In this document: positions 35,936 to 47,985 of the stretch, piece by piece
How the letters are laid out: every line of letters begins with the position of its first letter
Numbering within the stretch: the stretch's first letter is position 1
Source of the DNA: Aulostomus chinensis
Taxonomy: Eukaryota > Chordata > Actinopteri > Syngnathiformes > Aulostomidae
Length of the DNA: 64,000 bases
Direction: 5' to 3'
Assembly (NCBI GenBank): GCA_037954235.1
Contig: JBBMOA010000019.1
Span: 16,989,805-17,053,804, forward strand
Position numbers and translations under genes: made by a program
Notes under the pieces: generated by a model
Databases searched by the model: none
What the model saw: the letters and a program-made list of their open reading frames with translations, nothing else
What the model was told of the DNA's origin: nothing

Positions 35936-38460
35936 AATACTAAAATCTTTTGAAACAAATATATATATATATATTGTTTAGTGTAGAGAGCAAGGGGCGG
36001 TTTTGTGCCACACGTGTGTTGCCAAAGCTAGTTGTGTGTGTGTGAGTGTGTGTGTGTGACCTAGGTGTAGCTAAATTAATTCATATCACCTGCGTGTGCT
36101 CTGTATCAGCGAGGTGACAGGTTTCTGTGGATGCTTTTTGTTTCACCAAGCCATCCATGTGGAACAGTAAGGGTGTTCTACGTTTGTCTGAGGCTGGTAT
36201 GTGGGATTTTTAGGGCTGTCGTAGATAAAATATGACCCAACGTGGCAATATAACATGAGTCATTATTCTAAAACCGTGGTCCTACGTCGCACTGTGAGAG
36301 GTTGTAAGACGAAGTTGTCATGGTGACGACCATAGACAGCCGGAAAAACGTCAGCAAGAAATTCAGGATGATCATCTCACAGTGTGACTGCTGCAACATC
36401 AGTTGATGCCTGAAATACACTGGAGATGAGCGTGACATCAGCTGCATGGAAGTGACCTCAAGCAGCCATTTGTTGTTTGTTTGTTAGCCATGCCGGCTCT
36501 GTTTGTTGTTCATGGTCTGCCGCACAAACAGACCAGATTCTGCTTTTTTACTTTAAATGCATTGATGATTTTATTCACATGTGATGAAATAATGTCACGG
36601 GAAGAAGAAGAGATGTGTCATTCGACATGTGTGATCAGTGTAGATGTTGCAAGTGATTCGACTGAATATTGACAGCCAAGACCGCCGCTACGCCCAAATT
36701 ACAAACAGACCTGGTTTATTTCAGGCCTTTCTAACCCAAAGAAATGCAGCATGAAATCACATCACTTAGGCCCACCTTTTTCTGTTTGTCCTCCTTTTTT
36801 TGTAGCTCCTTCCTTGCATGTGAAAGTTATTTTTGCAAAGATTTGCGTCTTTAATACCATCGGTGCAATGATGCCGTGTATCTGTCGATCCTGCAAGTTT
36901 GTGATTGTACAGTGTATCAGATGGTGGTGCCCAGGATAATTTGATCTGGCATTAAATTTATAAGATTGCAAAAATCTCACAAAGAGGCTTTGATGCAGCT
37001 ACAGACCCATCACACTGGACAGACTTTCCCAGGGGCTACACAGATATCCTGGAGCGATCTTAGCGCGTACACAGCACAGACCTGTGTGCCGCGGAGACGA
37101 CACCACCTAGACATCACGCGGCGGGGCACATGTAGAGAGGCACGTCTAGTGATGTTGCACTGGGAGCGAGGGAGCAGAGTGCCCGCAAACCTTAATCATT
37201 CACAGCAGGGAGGCTATTATCTGGCACCGGGGATGGACAGAGACACAAGAACTAATCAGTAGGTGACAGTCTCCACAAGACCGACGGGATTTACTATCCT
37301 GGAATGTAATTCCTCCTTCAGGCCCCTAGCTTGGAAAATGTTGCCTTCCGGGAATGTATTTGTGGCGCTTTTGGGAGGAATTTATCACAAAAACATGACA
37401 TTTCCTGCACCATTACCATCGTTAACAAATGGTGCTCACGAACAAAGGAGTTTAGCTTTCTTGACATGGAACAGATGATTGATAGCGTGACACAAAGCAA
37501 TAAAACATGACATTGTTCACGCAGCAGCTCCGACATCATACTTGGTATTATACTGTGTTCCTCTGTCAGCATTTTTCCTCTGATTCAGGTGAGACCTCAC
37601 ATAAAAACACACGTCTAATATGGAAGATTTGTGTTGTGTATCGAAATGCGGCCTGGCTGTGTTTATCAGTGCAAAACCAGGGTTTAATACAAACACGCAT
37701 CAGCCAGTACAAGACGGCGGAGGAAAGGCAAGCGCGCACTTCACCCTGCACGCAAAGCTTTTCTTGCAGCTTCTCACCGTTTGTGTGAGGTGTGAAATCT
37801 TGGATTCCTGAGTGACCCGTAACTTCATGTCACGCGAGCGTGTGCTTCTCAGCCTGACCTGCTGACTGCTACGCAAAACCGTCACCCAAGTTAACACAAC
37901 TTTGAAGAACAAGTACTGAAAATAAAATCTGACAAGCAATTTATTATTATAAAATTATGTTGCTATTATGTTGTAAGATACCAAACCCAGGCTTAAAACG
38001 TGCCGAGCAGTCCATTGTGTCACATTGTTACTTGCTCATTTGGAATATAATGATTTTGCATGACAACGTTATATCCCAAATTAAGTTATTGTTATTACTA
38101 TTACGCAACTGGCAGGTAATATTTGTGGCAAACAATTTTCAACTGCAAAAAAAATACAAGAAATTAATACCAATGTTATCATTTTATGTTAAAGTCCACA
38201 AGTTGATAGCATCCTGGTTTATCAGTAAATAAATGTCTGAAAAGTGACATCAGCAAGCCTGTGCATGCCGACAGGATGCTCTTAAAAATGTGTATTTGTA
38301 GCTTAAAAGCTATAAATTAAAAAAAAAAGATTTATCTGTTCATTTAAAGCTGAAGAAAACAATTGTAATTCATGTCTAACCTTCAGTTTTTAGAAATGGT
38401 TTAATAATTAAAGAAATCGAAAAGTGTTTATCACTGTGTGTTCTCCTTGGTTAAGCCTGC

Positions 38461-38525
38461 ACACATACACATACATACACACACACACACACATGCACAC
38501 ATACATACAGACACACATACACGTA
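38461..38525. repeat. Interrupted (CA)n/(ACAT)n tract
   Basis: CA-rich tract with regular CATA and CATG interruptions. Confidence 0.85.
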
Positions 38526-38646
38526 TAATCTGCATGCAGGTGCACACAAACCATACAGCTGAACCTCTACACTAGAAGAAGAAGGGGGGGTAGGGTCGTC
38601 CGTGGCCTCACATCTCAGGTGTGGCTCAGCTCACCTGCCACCTCGC

Positions 38647-38672
38647 CACAGGTGGGCTCCACAGGTGGGCTC
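38647..38672. repeat. 13-bp tandem duplication
   Basis: CACAGGTGGGCTC occurs twice in direct succession without mismatch. Confidence 0.9.
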
Positions 38673-39401
38673 CACCGCAGTGCTGGGGTTTCCTCTACCT
38701 CCAATAGGAATTTCTATCGGAAGGCCATTGTGGGGTAGCAGTGTATGCGCACTAATGGAACACAGCTGCTGCGTGTGTGCTCAGCGATAGAGTCCACCCA
38801 GATATGAGCAGTGTTGGAGTTTGCGTGTTCTAAATGGTGAGAGATGAGGCACGGTGATCGTTCAATGAATGAGCTGCAGAATTGGTTTCCACCTTTATAA
38901 AGACAGGCACAGCCAGATAGGAGGGAAGGGAGGCGATGCACAGGGAGCTCAGGACCAGGCGGGTCCAGTCGTTCACCTACCGCTACATGAGGAAAACATT
39001 CAGTGAGATAAAAAGAACGTAGTTTCCTCTATCAAAGCAGCTCATGGAGGAGATGTTGTGGAAATATTAAAGCTCAATGGGGTGCAGAAATACCAGTCAA
39101 TGTGAGTGAAAGAGACAAATCTGCCATATTCATCGCAGCTGAAACAAAAGCAGAACCCTTCATGGAATTATGCTTGAATGATAAAAAAGCTTATTCTGGT
39201 TATATCTACTACATTTAAAACAAATTTAAAGACAATTTGGCTTCTCAAGTATTTATTTTTTTTAGTTCTTGGATGAGTGAAAGGACAACATGATGCTATA
39301 AGCTCACTGGGTTGGTCCCAGTTGATTAGCAAACATGCCTAAAAAAACCTATATATTGAGGGCTTTTAACTGGCATGGCCTGACAGTGAGCTGGGAGTTG
39401 A

Positions 39402-39480
39402 TTGTTTGTTTGTCCGTCAGCAGGATTACATAAGAACTATGAGGCAGATTTTCACCAAACCTGCTGGAAGGTTGTAGTAT
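39402..39480 (+). repeat. Probable dispersed repeat interrupted by the SINE
   Basis: The phrase GTCAGCAGGATTACATAAGA and then TTTTCACCAAACCTGCTGGA resembles a widespread fish repeat that I cannot name. It stops at the SINE insertion at 39481 and would continue beyond 39880. Confidence 0.35.
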
Positions 39481-39880
39481 CTATCCATCCATCCATCCAT
39501 CCATCCATCCATCCATCCATCTTCTACCTCTTATCCTGTCAAGGGTCACGGGGAGGGTGGAGCCTATCCCAGCAGCCTTCAGGCGAGAGGCGGGGTTCAG
39601 CCTGGACAGGTCACCAGTCCATCACAGGGCCAACACATAGAGACAGACAACCATTCACACTCACAGCCACACCTACAGTCAGTTTAGAGTATCAATCAGC
39701 CTCGTCCACTCTTGATGTCTTTGGACTGTGGGAGGAAGCTGGAGTATCAGAGAGAACCCACACAGGAACAGGGAGAACATGGAGACTCACACAGAAAGAT
39801 CCTGTGATGGAGCCGGGACTGGAACCTGGAACCTTCTTGCTGTGAGGCCACAGTGCTGACCACTGCACCACCGTGCCGCC
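39481..39880 (-). mobile_element. tRNA-headed SINE, near full length (about 400 bp)
   Basis: On the minus strand it starts GGCGGCACGGTGG and has an RNA polymerase III A box TGGTGCAGTGG (complement of 39860-39870) and B box GGTTCCAGTCC (complement of 39816-39826). Next come the CAGTCCAAAGACATC region, a conserved 3' region with GCTGGGATAGGCTCC, and a (GGAT)n tail (39483-39520). It is flanked by AGGTTGTAGTAT and AGTTTGTAGCAT, an imperfect target duplication (10 of 12). It has no protein; it would have been moved by a partner LINE. Confidence 0.8.
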
Positions 39881-41078
39881 AGTTTGTAGCATGTGATGAA
39901 GTTATGGTTCGAGTCCTGCCTGTTACAGGTCTTTTCTGTGGTTTAGTCATTGTGCCACCTGATTGCAACAGGAAACAACTTTTCTTTCAAATAAATTTGT
40001 ATCCACTCCTCCACATCCATCTCAGCTTTGGTCAGTAACAGTGTTACCACGATAAAGGGATCAATTTAGATATTCATGTTAAAAAAATAGATTTATATTC
40101 TTTCTTTCTTAATGTGATACACAGAAATAGTGGGCGCATTCTCTAGCGCCACCCAGTTTTACAGTGAGTCAGGCTCAGTCCAGGTCATTCCAGCTGGCCA
40201 TGTCGATGAGATGTTTATTTGGATTACAGCTTAATAATTTATTCTCGACTGTAAATACTCTTGTAGTGCTAAAAGACGCAGGGTTTCGAAAACCCCTTAA
40301 AACCCTAAAATACGGGTGTGGCCTCCCTCTCCCCATAACGTTAAGAGCAGGATCGATATACTGTAACAGGATCAATCTGCTTAAGATTTAATCAGCGCTA
40401 GTACAGTGTGTAATTTCACGAGTGTCACTGGTGGTGATGAACTCTCAGAGAATGATCTGACTCTGCAGCTGCCTTCAGCCTCCCAGAGGTTTATAGCGAG
40501 CGCCAGCGATCCGTCTGGCTCCACCTACACCGCTGCAGTTGACTTTCCTACCTCCTAAAGTGCTGTTGCTATTGGCTGTAGCGGGCGACTGTTTTTCAAA
40601 GAAGAAAAAAAAAAATCACACACTGGCGTACACTTATCACTAAAACGGCAAACAGGAGCAATTAGCAACTTGCCGGCAAACATAGTGGAGACAGATACTT
40701 CCCTCAGGAGGCGATGGGGTCTGAGGAACAGATAAAGAGAGCATGACTCCAAAGGAAAGATGCCGTTGCTCCCTAACTGTTGGTTGTCTGAGTTAGTTTT
40801 GCCACCAAGTCCAACATATCAAATTTGAACAATGATACAACTCTCAGTATCTTTCTGTTGCTATGGTTACGGTCTAGTTTAAAAAAAGGAGGAAGGCCTA
40901 CTTGGCACTATCACCACAAAAACAAATATAGGATTGTTAGTTTCAGAGTTGGTGTGTTTCTTTGTTTCTGTCACCACCTAATATATACTAAACCCCTCTT
41001 CTCCACCTCGTAGCCGTATTTGGAGTCCTGGGGTTGTAACATATTGGGGGCTTCTCTGTTGTTTTGTGTTTGTTTGGG

Positions 41079-41082
<4 letters not shown>

Positions 41083-41157
<75 letters not shown>
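41083..41157. repeat. (TG)n microsatellite, about 37 units
   Basis: The longest uninterrupted TG tract of the window. Confidence 0.95.
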
Positions 41158-41162
<5 letters not shown>

Positions 41163-41962
41163 TCTACTCAGCTACTTTATGACACTTTTTGTTTGCTGCC
41201 GGCTGCTGCTTTGGTAAAAAAAAAGATTAAAAAGGAATATTGATGAGAAAATAAAGAGAACAATGGGACTAATTTCATATGAACAGAGGATCAGATTTAT
41301 TATCATTACTTTTGTGGATCTACTTGCAGAATAAGAAAAGACAATCTTGTCTAGAAAAGGGGCTTTTTGCTGATTTTAATTCATTTGTACTGTTTCGTGA
41401 GCGAGTTTGATTAACACTTGTACACAGCGCAAGGACAGGGATGTGACTTTGAGAGTCTTTCTTGACATGAATTGTCTCGACTCACTTGGGATGCAGGTTG
41501 GGTGTCAATGTAAAAGGGTTGTCTTGTGACCTTTGACCTCTATTGGATGATTCACAGCAGGGTCGGATCAGGACTCACATGTGCAATACAGGTTAGAGGT
41601 ATACATGTAATGCTTTTATTCAATACTTACCCTCAGCGGGGGCTCCTGCTGCTGCATCAACCTCACCCCCCTCGACATTGACGCCACCGAATTTATAATG
41701 TAGGCACATTTAACGGCAGAGAAGAGCATTAAAATACGATTATAGCTGGACTGTCAGGAAGAAATAGTGTAGGATGAAATAGTTGCAGTTTGGCCGTACA
41801 GCTACAGCTCTACAATATTAGCCTATAAAAAGCAGACAGGGCTAGTTCAGTTAGCGCTTGTTTTAGCCATCATTTTTTCCCTGATGTGCACATAAAAAAT
41901 GTGCCGCATCTGTCCCCCAGACGCATATAACAGGAGATCAATTATGTAATTAAAATCAATAT

Positions 41963-42055
41963 GGCTTCCAGGCACCTGGTGTTCCAAAACAGCCCCCCCT
42001 TCCAAGTGCTAACCAGGATCAACCCTGCTTAGCCTCTGATAGGAGGATCTAAGTG
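41963..42055 (-). pseudogene. 5S rRNA-derived fragment (5S pseudogene or 5S-headed SINE remnant)
   Basis: On the minus strand the order is GATCC, GCTAAGCAGGGT, CCTGGTTAGCACTTGGA, then GGAACACCAGGTGC. This follows the last two thirds of vertebrate 5S rRNA, including the internal polymerase III control region (A box around GCTAAGCAGGG, C box around ACTTGGATGGG). Several substitutions lie in the C box and in helix positions, and the first about 30 nt are missing. It is therefore not a working 5S gene. It could be a lone pseudogene or the head of a 5S-derived (SINE3-type) element, but I see no clear SINE tail. Confidence 0.75.
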
Positions 42056-42516
42056 TATCTTCGCCTCTTTAACTGCACTCTTATCCATATAAATCATGCC
42101 TGTAATGTGTTTCTTTACGACTCCGATGGAGGTCACAAGCTGAAACACGTCGGTTTTCTGAGGTTGTTCATTTAACTAAAATTCTGAAAAACAAATGTAA
42201 ACAATACAGAAAAGAATGTGTACAAAGAAGAACCCCCCCCCCAACATAAGTGCACTATACCACAGTGAAACTTCCAATTAAAGTATAATTGCAATTTGTT
42301 ATACTTTTTCAAACTTCTGTTTAGCCCTCCACCCTTCCCCTGTGGAGTTCTAAACTCTTTTAATCTATGAATATAAATTAAGTCTTATCCATTATTAGTT
42401 CCCCTTTTTGAAATTTTTTCATGCAACAATTTGAAGGCAAATTCTTCATTATGTTTAATATTTGTCGACATTTTTACAAGTTCTTACTGCAACAAAGAGT
42501 GACAGACTAGCAATTT

Positions 42517-42526
42517 CACACACACA

Positions 42527-42558
<32 letters not shown>
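42517..42558. repeat. (CA)n microsatellite
   Basis: About 20 CA units with one CT interruption. Confidence 0.95.
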
Positions 42559-42560
<2 letters not shown>

Positions 42561-42869
42561 TGGATTGTACTGAGTACAGACAGAAGAACGTGGGTCTCCG
42601 ACTGCATGTAAGTGACTGAAGCCGTTATTAAAATGCACAGTTAAAAGATAAAGAGCTAGACAAAGAGTGAGGGAGTCTGTAAGAACAAGTCAAGTGTCAA
42701 GTCTTTGAAGACAAGTTCCACGTCAAGTCCTCACAAGCAAATTGGAAATCATGTGTCTGAGACGTCTGAGCATTAAAATCTGAAGAAAGTGTTTCACACA
42801 TCAGACAAGTTGAATTCAAGTTCCTAGATTGCAGAGTCAAGTCTGATCATGAATGTGTTTCAGTCTTGG

Positions 42870-42888
42870 TGCGTGCGTGCGTGCGTGC

Positions 42889-42924
<36 letters not shown>
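42870..42924. repeat. Compound (GCGT)n-(GT)n microsatellite
   Basis: Six GCGT units followed by about 15 GT units, all purine-pyrimidine alternating. Confidence 0.95.
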
Positions 42925-42926
<2 letters not shown>

Positions 42927-44367
42927 GCCATTATAATGCCTCCTGTTGAAGAACATTCCCTACTATGACAATTACTGCTTGCCCTCCCGCATCTATATAC
43001 AGGCTATAGGTGCGCACAGCAGGGGCTGTGGCAGCTTTCAAACATTCAGTCTCTCTGTATGCAACTGTCAGAATTCGTCTGAGTGAAAAGGTGCTGCCAG
43101 TGAAAGCTGTGCCATGGTTTGTGGTCTTGTTTCAACTGTTTCGACAACACAACTGTTCCACAGGCATCAAGAGAGCCGCGGTGAATCATGCTACACCGAC
43201 GACGGCTTTTGTTTTCCACCCAAGACCATAGAGAAGTGGATGCTGAAGTCGAGGGAGATTTATGAGCCGATGTTCAGCGCTCTTTAAGAGGATGCATAAG
43301 GGAGCGTGCTTAATGATTTATTACCTCACGACAGTGTGGAAATCAAAATGGATTTTAGAACCTGCACAACTCTTAAATCTAGACCTGCAGGAATGTGATT
43401 TATGACAGTGACACAAGGAACCCTGCATGTTCCACTGTGTGTCTTAGCAAGCGTGTGTGAAATGGCATCTTGGCCTCATTAAGCACTTTGCACTAGCACA
43501 GAGTTGTTGTTTTGTTTTTTGTCTTCCTATTTAATGCCTTCAACTGTAACCTGCCTGTCTGATTATGCTGTTTAACAAGGATGAATCACACACACCCATT
43601 CACAACATCCATTATGCACATAAAAGAGTGTGGAGCGATTGTGTTTTATTGTTGGTTACCTCTTCAAATGCAAAAAGGGGAATATGATCATCACAGTACA
43701 GATACAGGACCAGAATCAAACCCACACCTACAGCTTTTACACCTCACAGGAAACATACATAATGTGAATTTCTTCCCACAGAAAAACAGTAAAACAAGAA
43801 TCATCCATGATTGTTTCTGCCCGAGTGGAGACATTAACCTCCCATTAGCATTTATTTCATTAATACTCCCATGTATTAAAGGTGTCCAAGTACAGGTTTG
43901 GTCTTAATTTTCTTTTTTTGCACTCATGATTTAAGAGCATTTGTGGTGTAAATCAATTCTTTTGCACGTCCCGGTCCTTTGTAAATGAGATCTAAATTTA
44001 AGATTGTTCTTAATTAATCAAAACTTTATGCATTTTTCTTTTTATTCTACTGTGTGACCATAGTGACAAAGGCAAATTTACATTTTATGCAAATTTAATA
44101 GACAAGGTTTTATTATCTTGTTTTTAAGCCGATACACACAAAACCCAACTTGCATTGTGTGCTGCAAAATATTAATCATTTCAGAAAAGTGGGCGGTACG
44201 GTGGTGCAGTGGTCAGCACTGTGGCCTCACAGCAAGAAGGTTCAGGGTTCCAGTCCCGGCTCCAGCACAGATCCTTCTGTGAGTCTCCATGTTCTCCCTG
44301 TTCCTGTGTGGGTTCTCTCTGGTACTCCAGCTTCCTCCACAGTCCAAAGACATCAAGAGGAGACAAG

Positions 44368-44923
44368 ATTTTCCGCACTATAAGGCGCACCTGAAAGCCT
44401 TTAATTTTTTCAAAACCCGACAGTGCGCTTTATAATCCGATGCACCTTACATATGGATCAATATTGGTTAATTATGGCTACCCTAGTCAGGGGGCATCGC
44501 CGCAGTAACAGCGGTAAAAACGGTAAAGGGAATTCCAGTCCCACACCACTTGTGTGTGTATAAAGACCCCAAAATGGCACCTTTCAAGGGACACGCTTAC
44601 GACGCAGAGTTCAAACTCAAGGCTATCAGTCACACAGCTACCGGTACGCACGGTACTGTATTGTGAATGCACTAACTTGTTCTGGGAGTGAACGGAGTTG
44701 TCAGAACGTTGGTTTGTATTCTATTAATAAAGTTTGACTGACTGACTTTTCTGTTTTGTTGACATTCTCTTCAGCGCAGCTCCATCTAGTGGATGCATAA
44801 CGCAACCGCAGCCACTACAGCAGTTTCTATTCTATGCGCCTTATAATGCGGTGCACCCTTTATATGAAAACAGTTTTAAGATAGGCCATTCATTGAAGGT
44901 GCGCCTCATAATCCGATGAAAAT
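44368..44923 (+). mobile_element. Non-autonomous DNA transposon (MITE) with CTATAAGGCGCACC-type ends
   Basis: The left end reads ATTTTCCGCACTATAAGG and then CGCACCT. The inverted right end reads ATTTTCATCGGATTATGAGG and then CGCACCTT, an imperfect terminal inverted repeat. Subterminal copies of the same motif occur inside (near 44410 and 44840). The core keeps a piece of a transposase start and an AATAAA signal before the right end (about 44728), as expected of an internal deletion derivative of a longer autonomous transposon. No clean target duplication was found, so the superfamily is not fixed; pogo-like is my inference. Confidence 0.65.
44574..44666 (+). pseudogene. Residual transposase N-terminus, 30 codons
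   Basis: Within the MITE an ATG opens a frame beginning MAPFKGHAYDAEFKLKAIS and stopping after 30 codons. Y-D-x-x-F-K-L-K is the start of the helix-turn-helix found in pogo/CENP-B-like transposases common in fish. Everything after this, including the catalytic domain, is missing. An AATAAAG follows about 60 bp later, consistent with the 3' end of the ancestral gene brought close by deletion. Confidence 0.55.
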
Positions 44924-45570
44924 TGAACTTACCTGAAGGCTGCTGGGATAGGCTCCACCCCCACCACCCTTAACAGGATAAGAGGTAGAGAATGTACTCA
45001 AACACTGGGACCATGTTGCTCAGCTGGTCTTGAGAGTGCATGAAGATAACTGAGGGCGAGTGAGATGAAGTTGCTAGGAAACAGTCATATTAACGACTCT
45101 GCTCACAATCCTGTCATGGATTAAGTCTTTTCATGGATGGCTGGGTAATTAATCACTATAGGGGGCACCAGTGCATCACCAGTAGGCGCAGACTGAATCC
45201 ATACGTGCTGGAGTGGCTGAGCAGAGAGCTGTTTGAACAGTGGTGAGTCAACAAAAAAGGTACTCCTGGAAAATGGTCACTTAATTGACTCAAGAATCAC
45301 GTCATCATGTTGACTGTCATTAAAATGCCATATTCAGAACTCAAGTGATGTTAATCTGCTGGTAAATAATAGCAGCAGAAGTGCTTTTGTCGGGTACTGA
45401 ATAATGAGAGCAGACTACAGTCCTGCATCATGTATGTTCCACACGTGTTGACTGCACACAGCTTTAACGTTGCTTTACATGTGTTTGCAAACGCTCTCTC
45501 TTGCATCCACGCACAAATCAGTCACTGGTATTAAAAGATCACGTGACTCAAGGAGCAGAACATTAAGGAG

Positions 45571-45636
45571 CACACGCACACAAACACACACACACGCACA
45601 CACGCACACGCACGCACGCACACGCACACACACACA

Positions 45637-45692
<56 letters not shown>
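45571..45692. repeat. Long (CA)n tract with many CG steps
   Basis: 122 bp of CA mixed with CG dinucleotides in the first half, pure CA in the second. It is strictly alternating purine-pyrimidine over most of its length. Confidence 0.95.
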
Positions 45693-45694
<2 letters not shown>

Positions 45695-47583
45695 CATACG
45701 TACTGTATATCTGAACAATTTAAACAACAGCCTTGCACTAGAAGGCCACCTTAAACAAATTCTTGGACCAATGAATCTTGTCCAAGTTCGCAGACTCCTA
45801 GAGCTGCTGTAGGTCAAAGTTCCGCTCGCTGTTAAAATGAAGCTGCTCAAGCTCACTTTCTTTAAATGAGCTTGTCCAAGCTATTATTTTTGATAGAATA
45901 CAACAGAATAACAGAGATTACATTTAAACCATCCATCACTTTATGTGAGTACATATTTTACCGCTGAAACCGTGTGTCAATAGTGTTTTATTATGCAGAA
46001 AAAAAACAACCTAACAATTATTCTGAGCTGCTCTTACATGCTGTGACCACAGCATCAGAGTCCAGACGATGCCCATTAGCTGCGTCTGTTGCTGTATTGA
46101 TCCTGCATTCTGGTGTGCCCCGTGGTGGTGCTGCCAGATTACTGTAGGCCATGAAACCTCTGGACTGTTGAATATTTGCGTTTGGTTTTTACTTTTACAT
46201 TCACAGTTCCAAGGAAAATAGTTCTTCCTTCTAAACTACAAACATCTGAGACTGTTGGTCACTGTAAAGAGAACGTTTTAGATAGAAAAGATTGTAAAAC
46301 CTGATGAATGATGATGTACTTTCAAATGTCACACCACCAAGAGAGCACAACACACACCGCTGTAACCTTTGACCTTTAGGGGTCAGCAGTTCGAGGGCTG
46401 ATTACGCCCAACCAGTCAAATACACAACAGTAACTTCGAATGTGGGCTTTCACTTCAGATACGCAAGTAAACTCAAGATCAAATAGTTTACATACAGTAA
46501 GTAGAATTTTGAATTGAGAGTTTTACTGTAGTACTATGTGTATATTTCTACTGTTACTTAAGTAAGAGAACTGTGCTCTTCTTCCATCACTCATGTTCAT
46601 CAAAACACACGCCTGATCAGTGAAACAGAGTTTGAAATTGAAAAAAGTTGCTATTCCAATAAAGACACCAACACAAAGACATAACTGGATGTTTGCAGTA
46701 AATCCAAACAATAAAACCTCTTCAAGTTATGTTTACTTTTGTTTTCAAGTGTGACAACAGGATCTACCACGGGTACCGGATTTAAAGTTTGTGCTGGAGT
46801 ATCCCAAAAACGTATCCTCCATCTTCTGAGTTCAATCTATTCATCATGGTTTCCTGGTCATTGTACCACGGTGCAGCAGGGAGGTTGTCTCCTCTCCATC
46901 CAGCCCATCCCTGCTCTGGTTCTCCCAGAACTAGAACCGGAGCTCCTGTTGGGGCTGTTGTTGATCTCCTGGAGCTAAAACACCTCCAAAACAAACAGAG
47001 GAGAATCGTTCTGCTGTTTCCTGTGTGCTGCCCTCAATGCCTCCTGGAGATCCTTGGAACTTTTTTTTTTTTTTTCTGCTTTCTGAATTTGGTGCTCTGG
47101 GCCCTGAGAAAAGAGGCTGTGGGATTTGCTTTTACTCAAAAAGCTGCAACAACTACTGGCTTGTTGCTGTCCGTGGCTGCTCGCTGCTCCATGGTAGACT
47201 GGTTGTTCTGATTTTGGAGCGATAAGGGTTTTTATCTGAGTGTCTGCTGTTACATAAAAAATCATTTTATTATTCAATTATACACCACTGGCTCACATCA
47301 AAACATTCGACTTTACACACTCGTAAACAACATACCCTGTCTAACATAATCCAGTTGTCTTATTTTATATCCACCATGCAAAGCTTTTATGCTATTTCTT
47401 GTATGCCTGTTATGTTTTATGATTTCAATCCATCCGGGGTTTAACACCGTCACTTCAACATAAACATGAAACACATAAAGAAATAGACGTGTTGTCCTGA
47501 TAATGAGACAATTCTGATTTACCAGCACAGTCAATGGTTGGGAAAACAACCAGCGTCTCAATATGTCACCATGTTTATCCTGT

Positions 47584-47617
47584 GTTGTTGTTGCTGTTAT
47601 TGTTGTTGTTGTTGCAG
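47584..47617. repeat. Imperfect (TTG)n tract
   Basis: About 11 TTG-like triplets with TGC and TTA variants. Confidence 0.85.
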
Positions 47618-47983
47618 TTTATGCAGCACAACATCAACATGTGTGTGTCTTTCTGAAACACTGCAGCTTTGTTTATGTACAACTGAGGGAACAGATGACG
47701 CCTCGAACTGCAGCTTCTGCTTGGAAACGACTGCGTGGATGATGAGAAGGGATGCATGAACCTCAGAATTATTCATTCGTAGAAAAGACAATTCAAGGTG
47801 GCGCTCCACTCAGAGACGCATCGATACAACATCAACCGCACGCTAACTGTTGAATATAAGACATATAGGATGAATAATTAGGGTCTCAACGGGGAGAACG
47901 TGAGCTTTGATTTTCAGCATCAGGCACTTTTATTTGAAGGGGCTCACATCAAAAATGTCAGCCAGTCCTAACCGCCTTGATTC

Positions 47984-47985
<2 letters not shown>

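Larger units (their letters stand above)
35936..39401. other. Non-coding spacer
   Basis: No recognisable exon. It includes an AT tract (about 35959-35974), an interrupted TG tract (36033-36058), a CA-rich block and a short tandem duplication. Open frames near 36966-37478 and 37507-37811 show no known domain. Confidence 0.65.
39961..44191. other. Non-coding spacer
   Basis: No recognisable gene. It holds three long TG/CA tracts, a C10 run (42233-42242) and the 5S-derived fragment, each listed separately. Confidence 0.7.
44192..44992 (+). mobile_element. tRNA-headed SINE interrupted by a MITE
   Basis: This is the same family as the element at 39.5 kb, in plus orientation. The head (44192-44367) has A box TGGTGCAGTGG (44202-44212) and B box GGTTCCAGTCC (44246-44256) and runs to CCAAAGACATCAAGAGG. 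The 3' region resumes at about 44931 with CCTGAAGGCTGCTGGGATAG and ends near 44992. Compared with the complete copy, about 150 bp of the middle is absent and a 556-bp DNA element occupies that place. Confidence 0.75.

Noticed and set aside
39906..39920. Isolated GGTTCGAGTCC, a perfect tRNA B-box match, considered as a tRNA gene
   Set aside because: No A box at the right distance and no cloverleaf arms; it lies in flanking sequence after the SINE.
45610..45692. CA/CG tract considered as a CRISPR-like array
   Set aside because: There are no spacers or repeat units longer than two or four bases; it is a microsatellite in a eukaryotic sequence.
46739..47277. Overlapping open frames on both strands with leucine/proline-rich residues, considered as a LINE remnant
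   Set aside because: A short phrase (AGVSQKRILHLL) loosely recalls an RT motif, but no neighbouring motif supports it and the opposite strand is equally open.
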